Of a stretch of 64,000 nt of DNA, positions 26,613 to 35,941 are shown piece after piece; the stretch's first letter is position 1, and each line of letters begins with the position of its first letter. The notes below the pieces were generated by a model that searched no databases, was not told the origin of the DNA, and saw nothing but the letters and a program-made list of their open reading frames with translations. A program made the position numbers and the translations under genes. The stretch is from Hyphomicrobiales bacterium (GTDB lineage: Bacteria > Pseudomonadota > Alphaproteobacteria > Rhizobiales > Aestuariivirgaceae): positions 124,001-188,000 of the forward strand of contig JANYLQ010000045.1 of assembly GCA_025363755.1 (NCBI GenBank), read 5' to 3'.

Positions 26613-28103
26613 ATGTTGATGATGCCAAAGCCAGATGAAGCAATCCTCGCGCGTCGTTATGAGATCGTAGCGGCACTCAAAGCAATCGTGCCCGGCGAGG
26701 GTGTCATTGATGCTGCGCGGCAAATGAGCGTCTATGAATCAGACGGTCTCACGGCTTACAAGCAAACGCCCATGGTCGTAGTGTTGCCTGAAACAGTGGC
26801 GCAGGTTTCGGCTGTGCTGCTTTATGGCCACAACAACAATATCAAAATCGTTCCGCGTGGGGCCGGCACATCACTTTCCGGCGGTGCACTTCCTTTGGAA
26901 GATGGAATTCTTCTCGGCATGGCGAAGTTCAACCGCATCATCGAGATTGATTATGAAAATCGCTGCGCTGTCGTTCAGCCTGGTGTGACAAATCTGGGCA
27001 TCACCAAAGCCGTCGAACATAAAGGCTTTTATTACGCGCCAGACCCTTCGTCGCAAATTGCCTGCACCATCGGCGGCAATGTGGCAGAGAACTCGGGCGG
27101 TGTGCATTGTTTGAAATACGGCCTCACGGCGAATAATGTTTTGGGCATTGAAATGGTTTTAATCACTGGCGAAATCGTTCGCCTCGGTGGTAAGCATCTC
27201 GATAGTGAAGGCTATGATTTGCTGGGTCTGATGACGGGATCTGAAGGTCTGCTCGGTGTCGTCACTGAAGTGACCGTGCGCATTTTACAAAAGCCTGAAA
27301 CCGCACGTGCGGTGTTGGTTGGGTTTCCATCAAACGAAACCGCTGGCCAATGCGTGGCTGATATTATTTCCGCAGGCATAATTCCGGGCGGCATGGAGAT
27401 GATGGATCGTCCTGCCATTCATGCGGTCGAAGAATTTGTGCATGCCGATTATCCATTAGATGTTGAAGCGCTTCTCATCGTCGAGCTTGATGGGCCGCAA
27501 GTGGAAGTCGATCACTTGATTGAGCGCGTTTCTGCTATCGCCCGCAAAAACAAATCGATGAATTTGCGGGTTTCAAATTCCGAAGCAGAGCGCGTGTTAT
27601 TCTGGGCCGGGCGTAAAGCAGCGTTTCCCGCTGTAGGCCGCATCTCGCCAGATTACATGTGCATGGACGGCACTATCCCGCGCAAAAAACTGCCCGAGGT
27701 TTTAAGCGGCATGGCTAAGCTTTCCAAGAAATATGATCTCGCCGTGGCGAATGTGTTTCACGCGGGCGATGGTAACTTGCATCCCCTCATTTTGTTTGAT
27801 GCAAATAAAGCTGGCGAGCTCGACCGCGCCGAGCAATTTGGCGCAGATATCTTGCGGCTCTGTGTGAAGGTCGGTGGCGTGTTGACCGGTGAACATGGCG
27901 TGGGCGTCGAGAAACGCGATTTAATGCCCGAGATGTTTACAAAGGTTGATCTTGATCAACAGTTGCGGCTCAAATGCGCCTTTGATGATCGCGGATTGTT
28001 AAACCCCGGCAAAGTCTTTCCGCAGTTGCATCGTTGCGCCGAGATGGGCCGCGTTCATGTGACTGGTGGCAAAATGGTCCACCCAGATTTGCCACGGTTC
28101 TGA
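26613..28103 (+). CDS. glcD: Glycolate oxidase FAD subunit GlcD
   Basis: A 496-residue FAD-linked oxidase. The FAD-binding PCMH domain includes VPRGAGTSLSGGALP and GGNVAENSGGVHCLKYG. The C-terminal domain has NVFHAGDGNLHP and GEHGVGVEKRDLM. It oxidises glycolate (or D-lactate) and passes electrons through GlcE and GlcF to quinone. It begins 6 bases after guaD and is followed by glcE and glcF, so purine and glycolate genes form one transcription unit. Confidence 0.94.
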   Translation: MLMMPKPDEAILARRYEIVAALKAIVPGEGVIDAARQMSVYESDGLTAYKQTPMVVVLPETVAQVSAVLLYGHNNNIKIVPRGAGTSLSGGALPLEDGILLGMAKFNRIIEIDYENRCAVVQPGVTNLGITKAVEHKGFYYAPDPSSQIACTIGGNVAENSGGVHCLKYGLTANNVLGIEMVLITGEIVRLGGKHLDSEGYDLLGLMTGSEGLLGVVTEVTVRILQKPETARAVLVGFPSNETAGQCVADIISAGIIPGGMEMMDRPAIHAVEEFVHADYPLDVEALLIVELDGPQVEVDHLIERVSAIARKNKSMNLRVSNSEAERVLFWAGRKAAFPAVGRISPDYMCMDGTIPRKKLPEVLSGMAKLSKKYDLAVANVFHAGDGNLHPLILFDANKAGELDRAEQFGADILRLCVKVGGVLTGEHGVGVEKRDLMPEMFTKVDLDQQLRLKCAFDDRGLLNPGKVFPQLHRCAEMGRVHVTGGKMVHPDLPRF

Positions 28104-28105
28104 AG

Positions 28106-29221
28106 GTGAAACCCCGATCTGAAACCGAACTGGCTGAATGCGTCCGCGATGCGTCAACGCCCTTCGAAATTATCGGCACGGGCACCAAACGCGCAATTGG
28201 ATACTCCGTAGACGGTGCAATTCTTGATCTCTCATCATTCAACCAAATCCTCGCCTATGAACCCGAAGAGCTTATCCTAGATGTCGGTGCCGGTGCCAAG
28301 CTTGCCGACATCGAAAAGCTTCTCAGCAAAAATAACCAATATCTCGCCTTCGAACCGCCAGATTATTCAAAACTGCTCGGTGCCAAGCATTCTGGCACAA
28401 TCGGTGGCATGGTGGCCTGCAATCTTTCTGGTCCGCGCCGCCTGAAAGCGGGCGCGATGCGTGATCATATTCTTGGTCTCAGTGCTGTTTCAGGGCGCGG
28501 CGAAACTTTCAAAGCGGGCGCGCGCGTCGTCAAGAATGTGACGGGCTATGATGTGCCGAAGCTGATCGCTGGTTCTTATGGAACGCTTGCAGCCTTCACA
28601 TCGGTCATCATCAAAACGCTGCCCAAGCCCGAGGCGGAAGAAACGATTTTGATCAAGAGGCTCACAGATGCAGAGGCTGCTTATGCGATGAGCAAAGCCA
28701 TGCAATCATCAGCTGAAGTTTCAGCTGCCGCATATGTACCAGACCAAGGCACATATTTGCGACTCGAAGGCATTCAGCCTTCCATTGATTATCGCCGTGA
28801 CAAGCTTTTAAAATTGCTCAATTGCAAAACTGAAACTCTCAAATCAGAATCGAACCAAGTCTGGAAAGACATTCGAGACGTTTCGATATTCGCCGAGGAT
28901 CAAGCCAAGGACATATGGCGCATATCAGTTGCTCCGTCAGAAGCACCGATATTCATCGCTAATCTGAAAATTGAAAAGCGGTATTTCCTCGATTGGGCAG
29001 GTGGCCTCATCTGGCTTGAAGTGCCGCTCGGCACAGATGGTGCGTTGATCCGCAGCGCCTTCACATCGGGCCACGCCACCTTGATCCGCAGCACAAGTAA
29101 ATCCGCTCAAGATATTTTCCATCCGCAGCTCCCAGCCCTCGCTGCGCTTTCACAACGGGTCAAAAATTCTTTCGACCCCAAAAATATTTTCAACCCCGGT
29201 CGCATGGTTCGAGATCGCTAA
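28106..29221 (+). CDS. glcE: Glycolate oxidase FAD-binding subunit GlcE
   Basis: A protein of about 371 residues with a GlcE-type FAD-binding domain (IIGTGTKRAIG, HSGTIGGMVACNLSGPRRL, RVVKNVTGYDVPKL). The open frame extends back into glcD, but conserved sequence begins with KPRSETELAECV; the GTG at 28106, two bases after the glcD stop, is the best start, though TTG/CTG alternatives cannot be excluded. The TAA overlaps the glcF ATG. It forms the glycolate oxidase complex with GlcD and GlcF. Confidence 0.92.
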   Translation: MKPRSETELAECVRDASTPFEIIGTGTKRAIGYSVDGAILDLSSFNQILAYEPEELILDVGAGAKLADIEKLLSKNNQYLAFEPPDYSKLLGAKHSGTIGGMVACNLSGPRRLKAGAMRDHILGLSAVSGRGETFKAGARVVKNVTGYDVPKLIAGSYGTLAAFTSVIIKTLPKPEAEETILIKRLTDAEAAYAMSKAMQSSAEVSAAAYVPDQGTYLRLEGIQPSIDYRRDKLLKLLNCKTETLKSESNQVWKDIRDVSIFAEDQAKDIWRISVAPSEAPIFIANLKIEKRYFLDWAGGLIWLEVPLGTDGALIRSAFTSGHATLIRSTSKSAQDIFHPQLPALAALSQRVKNSFDPKNIFNPGRMVRDR

Positions 29222-30507
29222 TGCAAACACATTTCTCAGATTTTCAACTCAAAGATCCACACATCGACCACGCGAACGGCATCCTGCGCAAATGTGTGCA
29301 TTGCGGTTTCTGCACCGCCACCTGCCCCACTTATGTGCTGGGTGGCGATGAGAATGACAGTCCGCGTGGACGCATTTATCTGATCAAGAACATGCTGGAA
29401 AAGGGCGAGGCTGCGACACCAGAAACGGTCAAACATATTGATCGCTGCCTGTCGTGCTTGGCCTGCATGACCACCTGTCCATCGGGCGTGAACTATATGC
29501 ATCTGGTCGATCATGCCCGCACCCATATTGAACAAACCTATAAGCGCCCCTTGATTGACCGTATGCAGCGCAACGTGCTTGCCGCCATCATGCCGCGCCC
29601 CGTGCTGTTCAGACTTGCACTCGTTGCCGCAAAATTGGCATCGCCATTCAAATCAGTCATCGAAGCCTTAGGTGGCAAGCGCTTCACGGCCATGCTGAAC
29701 ATTCTTCCGCAAAAACTTGAAGCCCCAATGGCATTCGGAAGAGCGGGCATATATCCCGCGGCGCAAAAGCAAAAAGGCCGCGTTGCCCTGTTGCGCGGCT
29801 GTGTGCAATCGGTTCTCGATCCCAACATCAACGCCGCCACCATCCGCTTGCTCACACGGCTTGGTTATGAAGTCGTGGTGACAGACAACAACGCCTGCTG
29901 CGGTTCCGTCACCCATCACATGGGCAAAGAAGCCCCAGCTCTCGCCAGCGCCAAGCACATGATCGACCAGTGGAGCGAGGCAGAAGTTGATCACATCATC
30001 ATCACCACATCAGGCTGCGGGGTCACCATCAAAGACTATGGCCATATGCTGCGGCTTGATCCTGCCTATGCTGACCTTGCAAAAGTGATCAGCGCCAAGG
30101 CCCGCGATATTTCCGAGTTCCTAGCCCAGATTGAAATCCCTCAAGCGCAGATGAACTTGCGCGTCGCCTATCATGCGCCTTGTACATTGCAGCACGGCCA
30201 ACAACTTAAAACCCAAGCCCAGGCCTTGCTGCGGCGCGCTGGATTTGACGTTCGTGAAGTGCCTGAGGGTCATCTCTGCTGCGGGTCTGCTGGCACTTAC
30301 AATATGATGCAGCCGGACATATCCAAGCAATTACTGGCCCGCAAACTTGCCAACATTAACGCAACCAATCCCCAAATCATCGCCACGGGAAATATCGGTT
30401 GCATGATGCAAATTGGCTCGGCTACCAAAATACCGATTCTGCACACCGTCGAACTTCTGGACTGGGCCACGGGCGGGCCAAAACCGGAGAAGGTGTCGCA
30501 AATTTAA
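29221..30507 (+). CDS. glcF: Glycolate oxidase iron-sulfur subunit GlcF
   Basis: A 428-residue protein with two [4Fe-4S] sites, CVHCGFCTATCP and CLSCLACMTTCP, and two CCG domains (NACCGSVTHHMG, GHLCCGSAGTYN). It carries electrons from GlcD/GlcE to the quinone pool. Last gene of the purine/glycolate operon; a 12-bp perfect palindrome follows its stop. Confidence 0.95.
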   Translation: MQTHFSDFQLKDPHIDHANGILRKCVHCGFCTATCPTYVLGGDENDSPRGRIYLIKNMLEKGEAATPETVKHIDRCLSCLACMTTCPSGVNYMHLVDHARTHIEQTYKRPLIDRMQRNVLAAIMPRPVLFRLALVAAKLASPFKSVIEALGGKRFTAMLNILPQKLEAPMAFGRAGIYPAAQKQKGRVALLRGCVQSVLDPNINAATIRLLTRLGYEVVVTDNNACCGSVTHHMGKEAPALASAKHMIDQWSEAEVDHIIITTSGCGVTIKDYGHMLRLDPAYADLAKVISAKARDISEFLAQIEIPQAQMNLRVAYHAPCTLQHGQQLKTQAQALLRRAGFDVREVPEGHLCCGSAGTYNMMQPDISKQLLARKLANINATNPQIIATGNIGCMMQIGSATKIPILHTVELLDWATGGPKPEKVSQI

Positions 30508-30518
30508 TGAATCCAGTC

Positions 30519-30530
30519 GGCCATATGGCC
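30519..30530. promoter_or_regulatory. Perfect 12-bp palindrome after glcF
   Basis: GGCCATATGGCC, 12 bases past the glcF stop. Further GGCC-containing repeats follow to about 30555. It may be an operator for the downstream transporter or part of a 3' structure of the glc transcript; there is no T-run. Confidence 0.35.
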
Positions 30531-30559
30531 TAGTGCCAGGCCACAAGGCCATTGCCAGT

Positions 30560-30588
30560 TTGTCACTGTCTTGTCATACTCGTATCAG
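30560..30588 (+). promoter_or_regulatory. Possible promoter of the polyamine-type transporter operon
   Basis: TTGTCA at 30560-30565 and TATCAG at 30583-30588 with a 17-base spacer, about 92 bases before the binding-protein ATG. Only a moderate match to consensus. Confidence 0.3.
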
Positions 30589-30640
30589 ATACCGCTTAGA
30601 GCCGAGACTATCGGCCGGTATTTTAATGGGTCACTTTGTG

Positions 30641-30657
30641 CCGAGCACAGTGCTCGG
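30641..30657. promoter_or_regulatory. Inverted repeat in the leader of the binding-protein gene
   Basis: CCGAGCA and TGCTCGG form a perfect 7-bp inverted repeat around CAG, extended by imperfect GTG/CAC outer arms. It ends 9 bases before the GGAGGAG ribosome site at 30667. It could be an operator downstream of the promoter, or a 5' hairpin that protects or gates the mRNA. Confidence 0.45.
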
Positions 30658-30680
30658 TCACGACATGGAGGAGAATGTTA

Positions 30681-31841
30681 ATGACTAAAATTACTCAAAC
30701 ACAGGCCACTTTGGCCGCTGCGCAAATGTCGCGCCGTAATGTTTTGAAGTCAGCTGTTGCCATCGGCGCAGTTGGTTTTGCTAGCCCACTTTTTGTAAAG
30801 AACGCTTTCTCATCATCAGGCGAACTCAACCACATGGGTTGGGCTGGTTATGATGGTTACAAGATTGCCATCGAAGCTTTCACAAAGAAAACTGGTATCA
30901 AGGTGAACCTCACCGAACAGCCAGACAATGATACGATTTTTGCTCAAGCCAAGCTTGCAGCACAAACCGGCGCATTCGACACAATTGAACCAACTGTTGA
31001 CCGCACTGTATCATATGTTGAAAATGATCTCGTTGCACCATGGGACGAAAAGAAACTGACCTTGGATAGCTATCTGCCAGGCATGGTTGATGGCGCAGCC
31101 GGTACAATGGCTGTCGTTAAGGGCGGTCGTTATTTCGTGCCAGCCGTTTGGGGAACAGAAGCCCTCGTATTCAACAAAGAAAAGATGCCATTGGAATATG
31201 GCAAGGCCAGCTTGGCTGACCTCTGGGGCGAAGGCCTTGAAGGCAAAGTTACAGTTCGTGCTCACTCAGCGCTCGCATCCTTGGGCCGCGTTCTTGATGC
31301 TGAAGGCAAATTGCCAAAGCCATTTATGGACAGCTACAAAGATGATGATGTCATGAAAGCCAACTGGGATGTGATCCTCAAGGAAGCTCTCGCCAAGAAG
31401 AAGAACATCGTTCAATTCTGGAAGGGCGAAAACGAAGCTCAAGCCGCATTCCGCACCAATGGTGCTGTGATTGGTCAGTGCTGGGATTCAACTGGCTTCA
31501 ATATGGGCAAAGAAGGTCCATATGGCTATATTGCTCCAAAGGAAGGCTCAATCGCATGGAACCAAGGTTACATGATGATGAAAAATGCCAAGAATACCGA
31601 GCAGGCTTACGAATGGTTGAACTTCCAAGCAACGCCAGAAGGCGGCGCTGCCATGGCAACTGTTTACTCTGCTAATCCAGTTGGCAAAGGTGCTGTGGAT
31701 AAGCTTGATGCAAAAGTTGCTGCTTTCTACACCGCTGCATTCCCCGGCGACGCTTTGACAAAGCTTTGGTGGTGGCCAACTCAGACCAGTTCTTATCTGA
31801 AGCTGCGCGCTGAATATGCAGATAAATTCATCGCTGGCTAA
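30681..31841 (+). CDS. Periplasmic binding protein of a polyamine-type ABC transporter (PotD/PotF-like)
   Basis: A 386-residue exported protein. The signal carries a Tat motif (SRRNVLKS) and a short hydrophobic run ending near NAFSSS. The mature part (GELNHMGWAGYDGY, then DNDTIFAQAKLAAQTG) has the order and segments of SBP family 8-type proteins that bind putrescine, spermidine or related cations. The ATG at 30681 is preferred over an upstream frame extension because GGAGGAG lies 7 bases before it. A hairpin after the stop separates it from the ATPase gene, which would favour excess binding protein. The substrate is not certain. Confidence 0.85.
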   Translation: MTKITQTQATLAAAQMSRRNVLKSAVAIGAVGFASPLFVKNAFSSSGELNHMGWAGYDGYKIAIEAFTKKTGIKVNLTEQPDNDTIFAQAKLAAQTGAFDTIEPTVDRTVSYVENDLVAPWDEKKLTLDSYLPGMVDGAAGTMAVVKGGRYFVPAVWGTEALVFNKEKMPLEYGKASLADLWGEGLEGKVTVRAHSALASLGRVLDAEGKLPKPFMDSYKDDDVMKANWDVILKEALAKKKNIVQFWKGENEAQAAFRTNGAVIGQCWDSTGFNMGKEGPYGYIAPKEGSIAWNQGYMMMKNAKNTEQAYEWLNFQATPEGGAAMATVYSANPVGKGAVDKLDAKVAAFYTAAFPGDALTKLWWWPTQTSSYLKLRAEYADKFIAG

Positions 31842-31860
31842 TTTCTAAGCAATAAAAGTT

Positions 31861-31900
31861 GAAACGATGGGTGGCAACGCCCATCGTTTTCTGCTTTTAT
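31861..31900 (+). terminator. Hairpin after the binding-protein gene
   Basis: AAACGATGGG at 31862-31871 pairs perfectly with CCCATCGTTT at 31880-31889 around an 8-base loop, followed by a T-rich TCTGCTTTT. It lies between the binding protein and the ATPase of the same transporter, so partial termination is likely. Confidence 0.75.
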
Positions 31901-31913
31901 AGGGCAGATCAAC

Positions 31914-31943
31914 CTGAACTTTGATGTCATCGTCAAAGTTCAG
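31914..31943. promoter_or_regulatory. 11-bp perfect inverted repeat upstream of the ATPase gene
   Basis: CTGAACTTTGA (31914-31924) and TCAAAGTTCAG (31933-31943) with an 8-base spacer. No T-run follows. It may be an operator for a second promoter ahead of the ATPase gene or a second mRNA hairpin after the terminator. Confidence 0.5.
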
Positions 31944-32048
31944 ATAAATTGATCGAAAAGCTAAAATGAGGCGATTTTGATTTTTCCAAGAAAAGTCAAA
32001 ACGCTGGGGTTAAGGCCAAAAACAAAAAATAAGGCCGGGGTGAGGAAC

Positions 32049-33137
32049 ATGAGTGAAGACGTAACGCTATCCAACATTTCAATGGATTTCGGAAAATTTC
32101 GTGCTGTCGATAAGGTGGACATCACCATCAAGGCTGGTGAGTTTTTCTCTTTTCTGGGCCCATCGGGCTGTGGCAAAACCACCATTCTGCGTTTGATTTC
32201 AGGCTTCATGGATCCGACGGAAGGCAAAGTGTTGATCGGCGGCAAGGATATGACAGGCACGCGCCCGAATGAGCGCCCCACCGCACTTATCTTCCAAAAT
32301 CTAGCACTTTTTCCACTCATGCCGATCTGGGAAAACATCGCATTCGGTTTGGAGGTGCGCGGAGTTGATAAAGTCGCCCGCCGCGCCAAGGCCGAGGAAC
32401 TATTGAAGCTGGTTGATCTACATGAATCAGCCGATAAAAAAGTAAGCCAGCTGTCGGGCGGTCAGAAACAACGCGTGGCCATCGCCCGCGCGCTTGCTGT
32501 TGAACCCAAAGTGATGTTGCTTGACGAGCCGTTGTCAGCACTCGATCTAAAACTGCGCCAACATATGCGCGCCGAACTGCGTGCCATCCAAAAACGCACG
32601 GGCGTAACATTTATTTACATCACCCATGATCAAGGCGAAGCCTTGGCGATGTCAGACCGTGTGGGTGTTATGAGCCAAGGTGTGCTCCAACAAGTGGCCA
32701 CGCCCAATGAAATTTATAACAACCCTTCAAACGGCTTTGTTGCGTCATTTGTTGGCGAAAATAATATTTTCGATGGCAAGATCAAATCGATCAAAGATGG
32801 TGAAGCGTCATATGAAACAAGTCTCGGCAATTTTGCTGCCAAAATCGGGCCGGGCGTAAATAAAGACACTCCGGTTCGCCTCTATGTCCGCCCCGAACAT
32901 TGCACACTTACAAAATCAGCGGCTAAATCTGGAAACTCAATTCCTGTTGAAGTCACAGAATCCGCATTCGAGGGCAACTTCATCAATGTGTTCTTGAAGG
33001 ATAAAGCGGGCCACACCCACATGGCGCAGGTTCAAAACGATCCAAGTGCCCCACCTCCGCAACGTAGTGCAAAAGTGCAAATGAATTTTGATGCTGATCA
33101 CGGCGTGCTGCTCGCACACGCCAAAACTCGCAGCTAA
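32049..33137 (+). CDS. Polyamine-type ABC transporter ATP-binding protein (PotA-like)
   Basis: A 362-residue ATPase: Walker A GPSGCGKTT, signature LSGGQKQRVAIARAL, Walker B VMLLDEPLSALDLKLR, switch YITHDQGEALAMSD, and a C-terminal TOBE domain. The ATG at 32049 is preferred because GTGAGG lies just upstream; the open frame reaches back to 31977 through the inverted repeat. It energises uptake by the two permeases that follow. Confidence 0.92.
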   Translation: MSEDVTLSNISMDFGKFRAVDKVDITIKAGEFFSFLGPSGCGKTTILRLISGFMDPTEGKVLIGGKDMTGTRPNERPTALIFQNLALFPLMPIWENIAFGLEVRGVDKVARRAKAEELLKLVDLHESADKKVSQLSGGQKQRVAIARALAVEPKVMLLDEPLSALDLKLRQHMRAELRAIQKRTGVTFIYITHDQGEALAMSDRVGVMSQGVLQQVATPNEIYNNPSNGFVASFVGENNIFDGKIKSIKDGEASYETSLGNFAAKIGPGVNKDTPVRLYVRPEHCTLTKSAAKSGNSIPVEVTESAFEGNFINVFLKDKAGHTHMAQVQNDPSAPPPQRSAKVQMNFDADHGVLLAHAKTRS

Positions 33138-33152
33138 TAGGGGCCGCTCCAA

Positions 33153-34031
33153 ATGAGTGAACTCATCCGCAGATATGGCTCCTCCCTCACCTGGATCATC
33201 ATATTGTTCACGGCCTTCTGGCTCTTGGTTTTGGTTTTGATCCCTAATTTTGTTTTGTTCGAATTTTCATTCAAGCCCTATTTGCCCGTAGATCAACTGG
33301 GTGGGCCTAAAGATTTTTATTCACTGAATAATTATTGGACTTTTTTCAACAGCCCCATACATATCAGGATTTTCTTTCAAACCGTATTATACAGTAGCGC
33401 CGTCACACTCCTCTGCCTGATCATGAGTTATCCGCTGGCCTATTTTTTAGCAAAGGTGGTTGACCCGAAGACTGCACCTTCAATTTTTTTATTGCTCATC
33501 ATTCCACTTTGGGTGTCTGAAATTTTGCGCTCTTTCGCATGGTTCATTATCTTGGCCTATAACGGTCCACTGAATGCCATGCTGCAGGGAATTGGCCTCG
33601 AGCCTGTTCGCTGGATTTCCGGTTTCAATGCTGTGATCATCGGCCTTATCTATTCGTATCTGCTGTTTATGCTGCTTCCAATTTATAATGCGATCTCTTC
33701 ACTCGACACAAACCAAATCGAAGCCTCGGAAGATCTGGGTGCATCCCTATGGCGCACCCATTGGCGCGTCGTCATCCCGCATTCCAAGCCCGGCATCGCA
33801 TCTGGTTGCGTCATGGTGTTCATGCTCTGCGCCGGCTCGGTCATCGTGCCGAGTACGCTGGCCTCACCAAGTTCGCGCTGGTTCACTGAAATTATCCAAC
33901 AATGGATGTTTGAAGGCTTGGATTGGAACACCGGCGCTGCTTATGCGTTCTTGTTGTTGACCCTTTGCATCATTTTCGTCAGCTTGGTCATGCGCCTCTT
34001 AAACGTCCGTCTTGTTGATATTGCGAAGTGA
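33153..34031 (+). CDS. Polyamine-type ABC transporter permease (PotB-like)
   Basis: A 292-residue inner-membrane protein with about six helices and an EAA-type loop (EASEDLGASLWRTHWRVVIP). The segment IPLWVSEILRSFAW is typical of PotB/PotH-type permeases. It starts 15 bases after the ATPase and pairs with the next permease. Confidence 0.9.
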   Translation: MSELIRRYGSSLTWIIILFTAFWLLVLVLIPNFVLFEFSFKPYLPVDQLGGPKDFYSLNNYWTFFNSPIHIRIFFQTVLYSSAVTLLCLIMSYPLAYFLAKVVDPKTAPSIFLLLIIPLWVSEILRSFAWFIILAYNGPLNAMLQGIGLEPVRWISGFNAVIIGLIYSYLLFMLLPIYNAISSLDTNQIEASEDLGASLWRTHWRVVIPHSKPGIASGCVMVFMLCAGSVIVPSTLASPSSRWFTEIIQQWMFEGLDWNTGAAYAFLLLTLCIIFVSLVMRLLNVRLVDIAK

Positions 34032-34041
34032 GGAAAAAATC

Positions 34042-34851
34042 ATGAACTCACATCGCTTCGGACATTATGCAATTCGCACTTATGTCGTATTATTTATCGC
34101 CTTCATGTTGCTGCCTTTGATTGTTATGGGCGGTGCTGCGTTCAACGACACGCGCTTTCCCTCGATTTACCCGTGGTTCGGATTTACAACCCATTGGTTT
34201 CAAGAATTATGGGCTGATGGCCGTATGTGGGGCGCTGCGCGCAACACAGTATTTGTGGCCATTGCAGTCGTCGCTTTGTCAGTTCCGATCGGCACAGCAG
34301 GTGCAATCTTGTTAAACAGCCTGCAAGCTCGTTCCCGTTCCATCATTTACGGCATCATGGTCGCCCCCATCCTCACACCGGGTGCAGTCATTGGCATTTC
34401 CACTTTGCTCTTCTGGTATAAATTCAATGTGCCAGCAGGCCTTCACCTCTCAGTTCTGGGCCAAGTATCCTACATCGCCGCTTACGTGATGCTCCTCGTC
34501 CTCGCGCGCCTGCAAAGCTTCGATGCAGGCTTAGAGGAAGCAGCGCTTGATCTTGGCGCTTCACACGCCCAAGTCATGCGCCGCATCCTTTTACCGCATC
34601 TTTATCCAGCAATTTTTGCAGGCGCATTAATCGGCTTCTTTCAATCGGCGGAAAACTTCAACGTCACACTCTTCACCCGTGGCAACTCAGACACGCTCAC
34701 CGTTTACGTCGGCTCAAAAATCCGCTCCGGCATCACCCCCACGATCAACGCGCTAGCGTTCCTCCTGATCGCCGCCACAGTAATCGGCGTCATCATCTAC
34801 GAAATCCGCAGACGTCGTGCTGATGCGGCAATGAAATTGGCGGAAGAGTAA
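34042..34851 (+). CDS. Polyamine-type ABC transporter permease (PotC-like)
   Basis: A 269-residue inner-membrane protein with an EAA-type loop (EEAALDLGASHAQVMRRILL) and the MLLPLIVMGGAAFNDTRFPS start typical of PotC/PotI. The ATG at 34042 follows a GTGAGGA site and lies 10 bases after the PotB-like stop. Last gene of the transporter operon. Confidence 0.9.
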   Translation: MNSHRFGHYAIRTYVVLFIAFMLLPLIVMGGAAFNDTRFPSIYPWFGFTTHWFQELWADGRMWGAARNTVFVAIAVVALSVPIGTAGAILLNSLQARSRSIIYGIMVAPILTPGAVIGISTLLFWYKFNVPAGLHLSVLGQVSYIAAYVMLLVLARLQSFDAGLEEAALDLGASHAQVMRRILLPHLYPAIFAGALIGFFQSAENFNVTLFTRGNSDTLTVYVGSKIRSGITPTINALAFLLIAATVIGVIIYEIRRRRADAAMKLAEE

Positions 34852-34856
34852 AGGAT

Positions 34857-34990
34857 AGCCCCCTCCGCCCTTGGGGCACCTCCCCCAGCAAGCTGGGCGG
34901 GGGGTGATATAGTTTTTTCCGCGCTAAATCATTCATCGCGCTCCACCAGCTTTGCTGGGGAGCTGTCCGAAGGACTGAGGGAGAGGCTGA
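34857..34990. repeat. Intergenic palindromic element, probably dispersed
   Basis: The 288-bp gap between the permease and the BTLCP gene holds two stem-forming units. CACCTCCCCCAGC / GCTGGGCGGGGGGTG at about 34877-34907 is followed by a TTTTTT run and can terminate the transporter operon. CTCCACCAGC / GCTGGGGAG lies at about 34940-34961. The share of CCCCAGC/GCTGG motifs and the CTGAGGGAG tail resemble short palindromic intergenic repeats of Hyphomicrobiales. A second copy was not found in this window. Confidence 0.5.
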
Positions 34991-35139
34991 CGCAAGCGAT
35001 AGCTCTGCCATCTGGAGCTAGATTCCCTAACCGAAATTAACCATATCCCACAGTTTGCCATATTTGTGGCCCGTTGACTCTCGACAAGATTCCACCAATT
35101 TGGCATCGTTAATAAAGTATTAACGAGGGCGTTGCCGCC

Positions 35140-35754
35140 ATGGTAAGTTGCGTAACAAAATTTTTCAGTTTGGCTTGTCTGGTAACGGCACTTTTCATGT
35201 CTGCCGCTTCAGCTACACCCAACGAAAAAGTTCTTGCTGAATTTGGCAAATCCCGCCCACCGATTGGTTACGTCTTTTTCTGCAAACGCGGTGCCGATGA
35301 ATGCAAAGAAGCCGACGGCAAAACCGAACGCCTCGTCCTCAACACTGAAAACTGGAATGACATCAACCAGGTTAACACATTTGTAAACTCGTCGATCCAG
35401 CCTGCCAGCGATATCGACCTTTATCACACCACTGAATATTGGGCTTACCCAACCACAGCTGGCGACTGCGAAGACTATGTGTTGCTTAAGAAGCGTCTGC
35501 TTGTAAAACTCGGCTTTAACCCCGATGAGTTACTTATCACCGTCCTACTCGATGAACACGGCGAAGGTCATGCTGTGCTATCGATTTTGACGAAGGACGC
35601 TGATCTCATCCTCGACAATCGCCGCAATGAGATTCTGACCGCTAATCAAACCAACTATAAATTCCTCAAGCGTCAATCTCAACATGATCCCAAGCAATGG
35701 GTCAGTCTGCGGAAGACCGACGCCCAAGTGATTGTGAGTAGCCAAGGAAAGTAA
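35140..35754 (+). CDS. Secreted transglutaminase-like cysteine peptidase (BTLCP family)
   Basis: A 204-residue protein. Residues 1-25 form a signal peptide (cleavage after ASA). The papain-like triad is visible as Cys110 (AGDCEDYVLLKK), His144 (GHAVLSI) and Asp159 (LILDN). The family includes the periplasmic protease LapG, which cuts surface adhesins, but no LapD, adhesin or secretion genes are nearby, so an adhesin target is only a possibility. A repeat element lies upstream, and no operon partner is seen. Confidence 0.88.
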   Translation: MVSCVTKFFSLACLVTALFMSAASATPNEKVLAEFGKSRPPIGYVFFCKRGADECKEADGKTERLVLNTENWNDINQVNTFVNSSIQPASDIDLYHTTEYWAYPTTAGDCEDYVLLKKRLLVKLGFNPDELLITVLLDEHGEGHAVLSILTKDADLILDNRRNEILTANQTNYKFLKRQSQHDPKQWVSLRKTDAQVIVSSQGK

Positions 35755-35941
35755 AGTATCTCGAATTGACGGCTATATCCAACGTCGTCTTCACTCAGCT
35801 TGCAAGACTTGTTGAAACAATCAGACCCAATTCTGGAGACTAGATCTGTATGGCAGTTTGACCGTACGGTGTCAACTGTTTTTTTCTGATTATAGGATTA
35901 TTTTTATTTTCGTTTTAAATCAGACCGTTAATCTGCCAGAC

